This document shows positions 1-9,034 of a DNA stretch of 58,817 bases, in pieces. A program made the position numbers and the translations under genes. Where the stretch lies: the NCBI RefSeq assembly GCF_003385215.1, contig NZ_PQHW01000037.1:1-58817 (forward strand), given 5' to 3'. Positions within the stretch are counted from its first letter, which is position 1. Each line of letters starts with the position of its first letter. This DNA is from Amycolatopsis thermalba. GTDB lineage: Bacteria > Actinomycetota > Actinomycetes > Mycobacteriales > Pseudonocardiaceae. The notes under the pieces were generated by a model, which did no database searches, was not told the origin of the DNA, and saw nothing but the letters and a program-made list of their open reading frames with translations.

Positions 1-592
1 CCACCGCCCGGTCCAGCCGCCGCATCGGGCCCAGCACCCACCGCGTCGCACCCAGCGCGAGCCCCGCCCCCGCCCGCGTCACCAGCGCCGCCCCGGCCAG
101 CACCGCGAACCAGCTGCGCCGCACGTCGTCGGCGGCCCTCGTCACCGACGCCCGAAGCACCACCGCCCCCGAGACCTTCGTGCCGGTGCCCGCCGGGCGG
201 GCCAGCAGCACCGGCGTCCGCGACCACGGCCGCACGGTCGCCGCCGGCTGGCTCGGCTGGTTCCGCAGCGCCGCGTCGATCAGCTCCGCCACCGCCGGAT
301 CCGCCGCGGCCAGGCCACCGGTCTCCGCCACCGGGGCGCGCCGGGCGGTGACCACGACGATCCCCTCGCCGTACAGCTCGGTGTACCGGGTCACCTCGGC
401 CAGCAGCGCCGACGCGTCCCCCGCGGCCACCGCCTGGTCGGCCAGCGCCGCGAACCGGTCCACGTCGGCGGTCCGGGCGAGCAGCAGCTGCTGCGTGCGC
501 TCGGTCGCCGTCACGCTCAGCAGCGGCAGCGCGAACCCGGCGGTCGCGAGCACGACGAAGGCCAGCAGCACGGCCAGGACGCGGGTGCGCAC
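1..592 (-). CDS. Two-component sensor histidine kinase (N-terminal part, cut by window edge)
   Basis: Minus-strand frame of about 197 residues, open to the left edge, so only the sensor half is visible. It starts at a GTG that directly follows the TAG stop of the response regulator (593-595), so the two are translationally coupled. The first ~24 residues form a hydrophobic helix (VLAVLLAFVVLATAGFALPL), followed by ~130 extracytoplasmic residues, a second helix (around FAVLAGAALV) and the beginning of a HAMP-like linker (WVLGPMRRLDRAV). This is the usual layout of a membrane kinase that senses an external or membrane signal and phosphorylates its paired OmpR-type regulator. The HisKA and HATPase domains lie outside the window, so the kinase call rests on topology and on the coupled regulator. 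Confidence 0.8.
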   Translation of the reverse strand, partial: MRTRVLAVLLAFVVLATAGFALPLLSVTATERTQQLLLARTADVDRFAALADQAVAAGDASALLAEVTRYTELYGEGIVVVTARRAPVAETGGLAAADPAVAELIDAALRNQPSQPAATVRPWSRTPVLLARPAGTGTKVSGAVVLRASVTRAADDVRRSWFAVLAGAALVTRAGAGLALGATRWVLGPMRRLDRAV

Positions 593-1249
593 CTACGCGC
601 CCAGCCGGTAGCCGAACCCGCGGATCGTCGTCAGCAGCTCCGGCCGCCGCAGCTTCGCGCGCAGCTGCGTCAGGTGCACGTCCAGCGACCGCGACACGGC
701 CACGTACGCGTCGCCCCACACCTCGTCCATCAGCTGCTGCCGGCTCACCGCGGTGCCCGCCCGCCGGGCCAGGGCCGCCAGCACGGCGAACTCCTTCGCG
801 GTCAGCTCGACCTCCGCGCCGCCGACCACCACCCGCCGCGCGCCCAGGTCCACCTCGATGTCGCCGACCACGACCACCTGCGGTTCCGGCCGCGCGGCCG
901 CGGCGCGCCGGGTCACCGCCTCGATGCGGGCCAGCAGCTCGCTCAGCCGCACCGGCTTGACCAGGTAGTCGTCGGCCCCGAGCCGCAGGCCCCGGACCAC
1001 CGATCGTTCGTCGCCCCGGGCGGTGAGCACGATGACCGGCAGCGCGCTCACCGCCCGCAGCTTGCGCAGCACCTCCAGGCCGTCCAGGTCGGGCAGGCCG
1101 AGGTCGAGCAGCGCCAGGTCGGCGTCCCGGTGGGCGAGCAGCGCGTCCTCGCCGCGCCGCACCCGGGTGGGCTGGTGGCCGTGCGCGCCGAGGGAGTCGA
1201 CGAGGGCGCCGGCCACCCCGTCGTCGTCCTCCACCAGCAACACGCGCAC
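593..1249 (-). CDS. OmpR/PhoB-family response regulator
   Basis: 218-residue two-domain regulator. The N-terminal receiver domain has the acidic pair (VEDDDG), the phosphoacceptor in LLDLGLPDLDG, the conserved Thr (VLTARGD) and Lys (DDYLVKPV). The C-terminal winged helix (about residues 125-218) has the family signature VELTAKEFAVLAALA and ends in IRGFGYRLGA. I prefer the GTG at 1249, which has AAGG eight bases upstream; a GTG at 1258 is also in frame and adds MWS. The gene begins a few bases after the MHS transporter stop and is coupled to the kinase downstream, so transporter, regulator and kinase look like one transcript. The signal probably relates to the transported solute, which is an inference. 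Confidence 0.93.
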   Translation of the reverse strand: MRVLLVEDDDGVAGALVDSLGAHGHQPTRVRRGEDALLAHRDADLALLDLGLPDLDGLEVLRKLRAVSALPVIVLTARGDERSVVRGLRLGADDYLVKPVRLSELLARIEAVTRRAAAARPEPQVVVVGDIEVDLGARRVVVGGAEVELTAKEFAVLAALARRAGTAVSRQQLMDEVWGDAYVAVSRSLDVHLTQLRAKLRRPELLTTIRGFGYRLGA

Positions 1250-1259
1250 GGACCACACC

Positions 1260-2570
1260 TTAGGAGGCGTCCATCGCCGACTCCTTGCTGGTGTCGCGCA
1301 TCCGGACGTAGATGACCAGCGAGATGAACACGACCGCGGTGACGTACCAGAAGAACAGCGACTCGTGCCCGGCCTGCTTGAACCACAGCGCGACGTACTC
1401 GGCGGTGCCGCCGAACACCGCGACCGCGACCGAGTAGGGCAGCCCGACGCCCAGCGCGCGGATGTTGGTCGGGAACAGCTCCGCCTTCACCACCGCGCTG
1501 ATCGAGGTGTACAGGGCGCTGATCGCCAGCGGCACCACCATCAGCACGAACGCGAACACCGGGTTGCGCGTGTGCGCCAGCAGCGTCAGCGACGGCACGG
1601 TGACCAGCGTGCCCAGCACGCCGAACCCGATCAGCAGCGGCCGGCGGCCCACCCGGTCCGACAGCGCGCCGTAGAGCGGCTGCAGCACCACGAACACCAC
1701 GAGCGCGAAGAAGTTGATCCACGCCGCGTCCGGCTTGCTGATGCCGCTGGTGTTGACCATGAACTTCTGCAGGTAGGTCGTGTAGGTGTAGAAGAACAGC
1801 GTGCCGCCCATGGTCAGGCCGACCACGAGGGCGACCTCCTTCGGGTGCTTGGCCAGCGCCTTGAGCGTGCCGTGCGCGGCGCTGCCCCGCTTCGCCTTGG
1901 ACGCCTCGAAGTCGGCCGACTCGTCCATGCCGCGCCGCAGCCAGAACACGATCACCGCGCCGACCGCGCCGACGCCGAACGCGATCCGCCAGCCCCAGCT
2001 GTGCAGCTGCTCGGTGGTGAGCACCTGCTGCAGCACGATCTGCACCGCCAGCGCGACCAGCTGGCCGGCGATCAGCGTGACGTACTGGTAGCTGGAGTAG
2101 TAGCCGCGCTTGCCGCGGGTGGCGACCTCCGACATGTAGGTCGCCGAGGTCGAGTACTCGCCGCCGACCGAGATGCCCTGCAGCAGCCGCGCCAGCACCA
2201 GCAGCAGCGGCGCGGCGATCCCGATCGAGCCGTAGCCCGGGGTCAGCGCGATGAGCAGCGAGCCCGCGGCCATCAGGCTGACCGACAGGGTCAGCGCCGA
2301 GCGCCGCCCGAACCGGTCGGCGTAGCGCCCGAGCAGCCAGCCGCCGAGCGGCCGCATCAGGAACCCGACGGCGAACACGCCCGCGGTGTTGAGCAGCTGC
2401 GCGGTCGAATCGCCCTTCGGGAAGAACGTCGCGGCGAAGTAGACGCTGAACGCGGTGTAGGCGTACCAGTCGTACCACTCGATCAGGTTGCCGACCGAGC
2501 CGCGGAGGATGTTGCTCACCACACGGCGGCCGGCGCGCCGGTCCTCGCCGGCGTCGATGGTTGACGTCAT
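1260..2570 (-). CDS. MFS transporter, metabolite:H+ symporter (MHS) family
   Basis: 436-residue, 12-helix major facilitator protein. The N-terminal GNLIEWYDWYAY segment and the loop-2 motif GGWLLGRYADRFGRR are typical of the MHS group (KgtP, ProP and shikimate-type proton symporters), which import organic acids or compatible solutes. The start is the ATG at 2570, preceded by GGGAG at a good distance; an in-frame ATG at 2603 lacks a comparable site. First gene of a minus-strand operon with a response regulator and kinase. The substrate cannot be read from the sequence; dicarboxylate or alpha-ketoglutarate uptake is a guess from the family and from the linked two-component system. Confidence 0.9.
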   Translation of the reverse strand: MTSTIDAGEDRRAGRRVVSNILRGSVGNLIEWYDWYAYTAFSVYFAATFFPKGDSTAQLLNTAGVFAVGFLMRPLGGWLLGRYADRFGRRSALTLSVSLMAAGSLLIALTPGYGSIGIAAPLLLVLARLLQGISVGGEYSTSATYMSEVATRGKRGYYSSYQYVTLIAGQLVALAVQIVLQQVLTTEQLHSWGWRIAFGVGAVGAVIVFWLRRGMDESADFEASKAKRGSAAHGTLKALAKHPKEVALVVGLTMGGTLFFYTYTTYLQKFMVNTSGISKPDAAWINFFALVVFVVLQPLYGALSDRVGRRPLLIGFGVLGTLVTVPSLTLLAHTRNPVFAFVLMVVPLAISALYTSISAVVKAELFPTNIRALGVGLPYSVAVAVFGGTAEYVALWFKQAGHESLFFWYVTAVVFISLVIYVRMRDTSKESAMDAS

Positions 2571-2707
2571 CGAAAACTCCCTTGTCTCATGACCGCCGAC
2601 CACGTTCGGTGGCCGGGGCCGCCGCGGACAAGGGAGTGCGCCGAGAGCTAACAGTTCCTTAGGACGAAGGTCCTCGTGACCGGGCTCACCGGGTTACTTC
2701 CGCGTAG

Positions 2708-3493
<786 letters not shown>

Positions 3494-3529
3494 CTTCTTC
3501 CTCCCGAACTTCACACCGAAAGGACAGGC

Positions 3530-4297
3530 GTGGCCGGACTTCTCGAAGGTAAGCGACTGCTGATCACCGGCGTGATCACCGACGGCTCGATCGCGTTCCA
3601 CGCGGCGAAGGCCGCGCAGGAGCAGGGCGCGCAGGTCGTGCTCACCGGCTTCGGCCGGCTCTCGCTGGTGGAGCGCATCGCCAAGCGCCTGCCGCGGGAG
3701 GCGCCGGTGATCGAGCTCGACGTGCAGAACACCGAGCACCTGGACACCCTGGCCGACCGCGTGCGCGAGCACGTCGACGGGCTGGACGGGGTGCTGCACT
3801 CGATCGGCTTCGCGCCGCAGTCCTGCCTGGGCGCGCCGTTCCTGGACGCCCCCAAGGAGGACGTGTCGGTCGCCGTCGAGGTCTCGGCGTACTCGTTCAT
3901 GTCGCTGACCAAGGCGCTGCTGCCGCTGCTGTCCCGGGGTTCCTCGGTGGTGGGCATGGACTTCGACGCCCGCGTGGCGTGGCCGGCCTACAACTGGATG
4001 GGCGTGGCGAAGGCGGCGCTGGAGTCGGTCAACCGCTACCTGGCGCGCGACCTGGGGCCGCAGGGCATCCGGGTGAACCTGGTGGCGGCCGGCCCGGTCA
4101 AGACCATGGCCGCCAAGTCCATCCCGGGCTTCGGTGAGCTGGAGGGCGGCTGGGGCGACCGCGCCCCGCTGGGCTGGGACGCCGAGGACCCGACGCCGGT
4201 CGCGAAGACCATCTGCGCCGTGCTGTCGGACTGGCTGCCGGCCACCACCGGCTCGATGATCATGGTCGACGGCGGGGTGCACGCCCTCGGACAGTAG
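3530..4297 (+). CDS. inhA: NADH-dependent enoyl-ACP reductase
   Basis: 255 residues, close to the family length. N-terminal [20 protein letters not shown] is the atypical glycine-rich turn of InhA/FabI enzymes. The catalytic pair is Tyr154 and Lys161 (YNWMGVAK). The Ser that contacts NADH near LHSIGFAP (Ser91, equivalent to mycobacterial Ser94) is kept. It performs the last reduction of each fatty-acid elongation cycle. GTG start with an AAAGGA site. It sits between fabG and hemH in a plus-strand operon. Similarity to mycobacterial InhA extends over the whole protein, including the substrate-loop region [13 protein letters not shown]. Confidence 0.96.
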   Translation: MAGLLEGKRLLITGVITDGSIAFHAAKAAQEQGAQVVLTGFGRLSLVERIAKRLPREAPVIELDVQNTEHLDTLADRVREHVDGLDGVLHSIGFAPQSCLGAPFLDAPKEDVSVAVEVSAYSFMSLTKALLPLLSRGSSVVGMDFDARVAWPAYNWMGVAKAALESVNRYLARDLGPQGIRVNLVAAGPVKTMAAKSIPGFGELEGGWGDRAPLGWDAEDPTPVAKTICAVLSDWLPATTGSMIMVDGGVHALGQ

Positions 4298-4342
4298 GGC
4301 CGATCCAGCGTGAAGGCGGCCACAGCGGCAGAATCGTCTACC

Positions 4343-5380
4343 GTGAGTTACGACGCGCTGCTGTGGCTGTCCTTCGGCGGTCCGGAGGGACCGGACGACG
4401 TCATGCCGTTCCTGGAGAACGTGACCCGGGGGCGGGGGGTGCCGCGCGAGCGCCTCCTCGAGGTCGCCGAGCACTACCAGCACTTCGGTGGCGTGTCGCC
4501 GATCAACCGGCTCAACCGCGAGGCGATCGCCGCGGTGGAGAAGGAGCTGGCCGCGCAGGGCGTCGACCTGCCGGTGTACTTCGGCAACCGCAACTGGCAG
4601 CCGATGGTGGAGGACACCGTCGCCCGGATGACGGCCGACGGGGTGCGCCGCGCGCTGGTGTTCCCGACCAGCGCCTATGGCGGCTACTCGGCGTGCCGCC
4701 AGTACGACGAGGACATCGAACGGGCCCGCGCCGCCGTCGGCGCGGGCGCGCCGGAACTGGTGAAGCTGCGGCACTTCTTCGACCACCCGCTGTTCGTCGC
4801 CGCGTTCGCCGACGCGCTGCGCGCCGGGCTGGAGCAGGTCCCCGGCGCGCGGGTCGTGTTCACCGCGCACTCGGTGCCGGAGAGCGCGGACAAGGCCGCC
4901 GGGCCGCCGGAGGAGGGTGGCCGCCGGTACTCGCGGCAGATCCACGAGGCCGCGCGGCTGGTCGCCGCGCAGGCCGGGGTCGCCGAGTACGACGTGGTGT
5001 GGCAGTCGCGGTCGGGGCCGCCGCAGGTGCCGTGGCTGGAGCCGGACATCGTCGACCACCTCGACGCGCTGCACGACCGGGACGTGACGGGTGTCGTGGT
5101 GTGCCCGGTCGGGTTCGTCTCCGACCACCTCGAGGTGATCTGGGACCTGGACAACGAGGCCGCCGAGCGCGCCGCCGAGCACGGCATGGGGTTCGCCCGC
5201 GTGGCGACGCCGAACGGGGACCCGCGGTTCGCGGAGCTGGTGGTGGAGCTGGTGCGCGAGCACCTGGCGGGAGCGCCGGTGCGGAAGCTGTCGGACTTCC
5301 CGCTCGCCGGGTGCACGGTCAACGGCGTGCCGTGCGCGGTGGGGTGCTGCGAGCCGGTGAAGCGGCCCGTCCGCGCCTGA
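4343..5380 (+). CDS. hemH: Ferrochelatase (coproporphyrin III ferrochelatase of the actinobacterial Fe-S type)
   Basis: 345 residues from the GTG at 4343 ([17 protein letters not shown]); an in-frame GTG at 4310 would add 11 residues that homologues lack. It inserts iron into a porphyrin late in heme synthesis; in Gram-positive bacteria the substrate is coproporphyrin III (family knowledge). Metal-site residues are recognisable in [11 protein letters not shown] and in the glutamate of [10 protein letters not shown]. The C-terminus carries clustered cysteines ([13 protein letters not shown]) and there is another in YSACRQY, matching the [2Fe-2S] ligands known in mycobacterial ferrochelatase. 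It follows inhA by about 45 bp, probably in the same transcript. Confidence 0.95.
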   Translation: MSYDALLWLSFGGPEGPDDVMPFLENVTRGRGVPRERLLEVAEHYQHFGGVSPINRLNREAIAAVEKELAAQGVDLPVYFGNRNWQPMVEDTVARMTADGVRRALVFPTSAYGGYSACRQYDEDIERARAAVGAGAPELVKLRHFFDHPLFVAAFADALRAGLEQVPGARVVFTAHSVPESADKAAGPPEEGGRRYSRQIHEAARLVAAQAGVAEYDVVWQSRSGPPQVPWLEPDIVDHLDALHDRDVTGVVVCPVGFVSDHLEVIWDLDNEAAERAAEHGMGFARVATPNGDPRFAELVVELVREHLAGAPVRKLSDFPLAGCTVNGVPCAVGCCEPVKRPVRA

Positions 5381-5383
5381 CGC

Positions 5384-5707
5384 TCAGTCGGCGGCGGCCA
5401 CCTCGTCGAGGACTTCCCGGGCCCGGTCCAGCGCGGTGTGCCAGCCGCCCGGATCGGGCCGGGGGAAGACGTACTCCAGCTCCACGTCGCCGAAGGTCCG
5501 CCCGAGGTAGCGCTCGTCCCACTGCGCGGGCTGCCAGTAGGCCTCGATGCGGATCACCTGGTCCGCGTCCACGCCGTGGTCCGCGGCGACGCGCTCCCAG
5601 GCCTGGCGGAAGGCGTCGACGGCCTGCGCGGGCGCGGACTCCGCGAAGACCGCGCCCGTGCCGGTGGTGAACGAGATCAGGTTGCGGGCCGGGTCCACGT
5701 AGTCCAC
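5384..5707 (-). CDS. Conserved hypothetical protein, stand-alone copy of the domain in the next gene
   Basis: 107 residues, GTG start with GGGGGAA upstream. No signal peptide or membrane segment. It is roughly half identical to the first ~110 residues of the gene at 5773-6693; shared blocks include ISFT, RIAAYW/RIEAYW, TFxDxxLxFxF/ExVF, RPxPxGW and A...VLDEV. I do not recognise the family. The acidic, soluble composition and the downstream partner suggest a small cytoplasmic actinobacterial protein of unknown function. It ends 3 bp from the convergent hemH stop. Confidence 0.75.
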   Translation of the reverse strand: MDYVDPARNLISFTTGTGAVFAESAPAQAVDAFRQAWERVAADHGVDADQVIRIEAYWQPAQWDERYLGRTFGDVELEYVFPRPDPGGWHTALDRAREVLDEVAAAD

Positions 5708-5772
5708 GAAGTTCCCCCGTACATCACGAAACGACGCGGGAGATCAAACCACGGAACGCGCCCGCCCGCGCG

Positions 5773-6693
5773 TCACGACCCGCCTTCGGTGACGAGGTCG
5801 ATCGCCGTCGCGGTGACCGTCAGCAGCGCGGGGCGCAGCTCGGGCGCCTGCTGCCCGGCCGCCCGCACCTCCCGCGCGAGCCGCTCGGCGTCGGGGGTGC
5901 CGGACTGCGTGATCCACGCCTCGTCGGGGCAGAGGATGGCCACCGTCAGCTCGTCCCAGCCGTGGATGCCGGACATCCGCTCGTGGAAGTCGGGCAGCAT
6001 GACCGCACCCGCGGCGCCGAACCCGTCCGGGCGGTGCACGCGGAGCAGCCGCCCGGTTTCGGTGACCGCCTCCTCCAGGACCAGGCCGGACCGCACCGAG
6101 GCCAGCGCTGTGGTGACGACCTCGGTGAAGCCGCCCGCGCCGTCGAGGTGGTCGTTCAGCACGTGCCGCATCCCGACCGTGCCGCGCGGCGTCAGCGCGG
6201 TGTAGGCGAACGTGGCGAACAGGTCGCGCCCGGCCACCGGCAGCCACGGCATGGTTTGCCGCACGACGTCGCTGCCGCCGAGCGATCCGCTGCGCAGCAC
6301 CGGCAGCAGCTCACCGTTCGCCTGCTTCTCGCGGGCGCGGCGGGCTTCCTCCGCCAGTTCCCCGGCCTCCTCGGCGCGCAGGACCTCGTCGAGCACCTGC
6401 TGCGCCTTCTCCAGCGCGCTGTCCCAGCCGGCCGGCTCCGGCCGTTCGAAGAGGAACTGCAGCCCGGCATCGGCGAAGGTTGTGTCGAGGAACTCCCGGT
6501 CCGCCGCCGAGGGCTCCCAGTAGGCGGCGATCCGGGTGACCCGCCCGGCGTCGGCGCCGTGCTCGGCCACGATGCGCCGCCAGGCCCGCCGGAAGCCGTC
6601 CTCGTCCCGCGCGCCGACCGGCTCGGTGAAGAACTCGTCCGCCGGTCCGAGCGTGAACGAGATGGGGTTGGTGGTGGGGTCACCCAGATCCAC
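5773..6693 (-). CDS. Conserved hypothetical protein with duplicated N-terminal domain
   Basis: 306 residues; GTG start with GGAGA upstream. Two parts are visible. Residues 1-~110 match the stand-alone neighbour at 5384-5707. An alanine/glutamate-rich linker (about 110-135: AEEAGELAEEARRAREKQ) leads into a ~170-residue C-terminal region with no motif I recognise (for example PWLPVAGRDLFATFAYTALTP). No signal peptide or transmembrane segment. The arrangement suggests gene duplication followed by fusion or loss. Function unknown. Confidence 0.75.
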   Translation of the reverse strand: MDLGDPTTNPISFTLGPADEFFTEPVGARDEDGFRRAWRRIVAEHGADAGRVTRIAAYWEPSAADREFLDTTFADAGLQFLFERPEPAGWDSALEKAQQVLDEVLRAEEAGELAEEARRAREKQANGELLPVLRSGSLGGSDVVRQTMPWLPVAGRDLFATFAYTALTPRGTVGMRHVLNDHLDGAGGFTEVVTTALASVRSGLVLEEAVTETGRLLRVHRPDGFGAAGAVMLPDFHERMSGIHGWDELTVAILCPDEAWITQSGTPDAERLAREVRAAGQQAPELRPALLTVTATAIDLVTEGGS

Positions 6694-6759
6694 GGAAGCT
6701 GTCTCCTGCCACTACGACGATGTGTGGATCAAGGAAACACGCCGGTGTCAAGCCGCCGA

Positions 6760-7599
6760 TCAGGGCTGCCGGTCACCCTGTTCGGTGAGTTGCCGGACGG
6801 CTTCGTTGATCGCCGCGTAGCGGGCCGTGCGGACCGCCGTGCTCAGCGGGCGCAGGGCGTCGGCGCGGCGCACGGCCGCGGACGACGACAGCGCGCCGCC
6901 CGGCTCGTCGATCTCCGCGATCGCCAGGATGGCGCCCACCTCGTCGGCCCGCTGCAGCACCCGCAGCGCCCGGCCCGGCGTCCCGGCGGGCCAGTCCATG
7001 CGCGGCCGCGCCCGCAGCTTCGCCGCCAGCTCCGCCCGCACCCCCGGCCGGTCCCGCGCCACGTCCAGCGCCTGCCGCGCGCCCGCCGAATCCCGGATCG
7101 CGTCGGTCAGCCCGTGCTCGGCCTCGCTCAGCCCGACGTAGTCCGGGCTCAGCGGCACCGCGGCCCGGTGGACCGACCAGCGCACCAGCCCCTCCGCGAT
7201 CGGCACCGGCACCAGGCCGAACCCGAGGTCGGGCAGCAGCACCGCCTCCCCGGCGCGCATCGCGGCCTCGGTGAACGGCCCGCCGCCGCCGAGGCCACGC
7301 GGGTCGCCGGGCGCGGGCAGCACCAGCCGGGCGGGCCCGGCGCCGTGCGCGCGCAACGCGGCGAGCAGCTGGACGGGCGTGCCGGGGAAGTCACCGGTGA
7401 GCGGGAGGTCGAGCGTCACCGCCGCTTCGGCGTCGGCGGCCACCACCTCGTGCGCCTCGCCCCACGCCAGGAGCGCGTCGAGGACGTCGTCGGACGCCGC
7501 GGCTCCGGACAGCCACGCCGAGGCCCACACGGTGAGGGTCGCACTGGGACAGCACACGGCGACCCAGAATACGGCACCCGGCCGCTGGAGTTGCTCCAC
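6760..7599 (-). CDS. Conserved hypothetical protein divergent from the MoxR-VWA pair
   Basis: About 279 residues if it starts at the GTG at 7599 (VEQLQRPGAVFWVAVCC); the frame remains open further upstream, so the start is uncertain. The body has no transmembrane helices and no motif I recognise; blocks such as PARLVLPAPGDPRGLGG and AVLLPDLGFGLVPV look like a compact alpha/beta fold. It is transcribed away from the AAA+ ATPase with only 37 bp between the starts, so both may share a control region and a functional link is possible. Confidence 0.7.
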   Translation of the reverse strand: MEQLQRPGAVFWVAVCCPSATLTVWASAWLSGAAASDDVLDALLAWGEAHEVVAADAEAAVTLDLPLTGDFPGTPVQLLAALRAHGAGPARLVLPAPGDPRGLGGGGPFTEAAMRAGEAVLLPDLGFGLVPVPIAEGLVRWSVHRAAVPLSPDYVGLSEAEHGLTDAIRDSAGARQALDVARDRPGVRAELAAKLRARPRMDWPAGTPGRALRVLQRADEVGAILAIAEIDEPGGALSSSAAVRRADALRPLSTAVRTARYAAINEAVRQLTEQGDRQP

Positions 7600-7636
7600 G
7601 TCGACGACACCGCGGGACGTGCGTAGCGTCGTAGTC

Positions 7637-9034
7637 GTGACACCCGTACCCGAGAACCTCCCGCGCACAGCGGGAGAGCTGCGCGCCGCCGGGCACCTGC
7701 CGCGCAGCATCAAGACCGAGATCCACGACAACCTCCTCGCCGCGCTGCGCGAGGGCCGGAACCCGTGGCCGGGCATCGTCGGGTTCGACCGGACCGTGCT
7801 GCCCCAGTTCGAACGCGCCCTGCTGGCCGGCCACGACGTCGTGCTGCTCGGCGAGCGCGGCCAGGGCAAGACGCGGCTGCTGCGCACCCTGGCCGGGCTG
7901 CTCGACGAGTGGACCCCGGTGATCGAGGGCTCCGAGCTGGCCGAGCACCCGCTGGACCCGATCACCCCGGCCTCGCGGCGCCGCGCCGCCGAACTGGGCG
8001 ACGACCTGCCGGTGACCTGGCTGCACCGCGAGGCGCGCTACACCGAGAAGCTGGCCACCCCGGACACCTCGGTCGGCGACCTGATCGGCGACGTCGACCC
8101 GGTGAAGGTGGCCGAGGGCCGCAGCCTGGGCGATCCGGAGACCATCCACTTCGGACTCGTGCCGCGCGCGCACCGCGGCATCGTGGCCATCAACGAGCTG
8201 CCCGACCTCGCCGAGCGCATCCAGGTCGCGCTGCTCAACGTGATGGAGGAACGCGACATCCAGATCCGCGGCTACACGCTGCGGCTGCCGCTGGACGTGC
8301 TGCTCGTCGCCACCGCCAACCCGGAGGACTACACCAACCGCGGGCGGATCATCACCCCGCTCAAGGACCGCTTCGGCGCCGAGATCCGCACGCACTACCC
8401 GCTGACCGTGGCCGCCGAGGTGGACGTGGTCCGGCAGGAGGCGAACCTGGTCGCGGAGGTCGGCGAGCCGCTGCTGGAGGTGCTGGCCCGGTTCGTGCGC
8501 AACCTGCGCGAATCCACCGTGGTCGACCAGCGCTCCGGCGTGTCGGCCCGGTTCGCCGTGGCCGCGGCGGAAACCGTCGCGGCGGCCGCGTTGCGCCGGG
8601 CCGCGCTGACCGGCGAGCACCCGGCCGTGGCGCGCCCGGTCGACCTGGAGGCGGTGCCGGCCGTGCTGCGCGGCAAGATCGAGTTCGAGCCGGGCGAGGA
8701 GGGCCGCGAGACCGAGCACCTGGTGCACCTGCTGCGCCGCGCGGTCGCCGAGACCGCCCGCGAGCGCTTCGGCGGGCTCAACCTGCGCCCGCTGGTCGAG
8801 GCCGTGTCCAACGGGCACCTGGTCGCCACCGGCGAGCGCGTGCCGGGCGCGGACCTGCTCGCCGCGCTGCCCGAGCTGCCGGTGCTGCACGAGGTCGCCG
8901 AGCGGGCCGGGGTGTCCGCCACCGACGAGCCGGGCCGCATCGCCGCGGCCGTCGAGCTGGCCCTGGAGTCGCTCTACCTGGCGCGGCAGCTGGCGAAGGA
9001 CTCCGACGACGCGACCACGGTGTACGGGCCGTGA
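7637..9034 (+). CDS. MoxR-like AAA+ ATPase (magnesium-chelatase-like)
   Basis: 465 residues from the GTG at 7637. It has Walker A GERGQGKTR, a Walker B and sensor region around HRGIVAINELPDL, and the Mg-chelatase/MoxR block LLVATANPEDYTNRGRIITPLKDRFG. Such ATPases act as chaperone-like motors that work with a von Willebrand factor A partner. The TGA stop overlaps the GTG of the VWA gene (GTGA), so the two are coupled, as in the M. tuberculosis pair Rv0958-Rv0959, which they resemble. There is no third chelatase subunit here, so a role in chlorophyll or cobalamin metal insertion is unlikely. The client protein is unknown. Confidence 0.88.
   Translation: MTPVPENLPRTAGELRAAGHLPRSIKTEIHDNLLAALREGRNPWPGIVGFDRTVLPQFERALLAGHDVVLLGERGQGKTRLLRTLAGLLDEWTPVIEGSELAEHPLDPITPASRRRAAELGDDLPVTWLHREARYTEKLATPDTSVGDLIGDVDPVKVAEGRSLGDPETIHFGLVPRAHRGIVAINELPDLAERIQVALLNVMEERDIQIRGYTLRLPLDVLLVATANPEDYTNRGRIITPLKDRFGAEIRTHYPLTVAAEVDVVRQEANLVAEVGEPLLEVLARFVRNLRESTVVDQRSGVSARFAVAAAETVAAAALRRAALTGEHPAVARPVDLEAVPAVLRGKIEFEPGEEGRETEHLVHLLRRAVAETARERFGGLNLRPLVEAVSNGHLVATGERVPGADLLAALPELPVLHEVAERAGVSATDEPGRIAAAVELALESLYLARQLAKDSDDATTVYGP

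Noticed and set aside
7637-9034. Genuine magnesium or cobalt chelatase subunit
   Set aside because: There is no large chelatase subunit and no tetrapyrrole pathway gene in the neighbourhood; the pair organisation fits MoxR-VWA chaperone-like systems.
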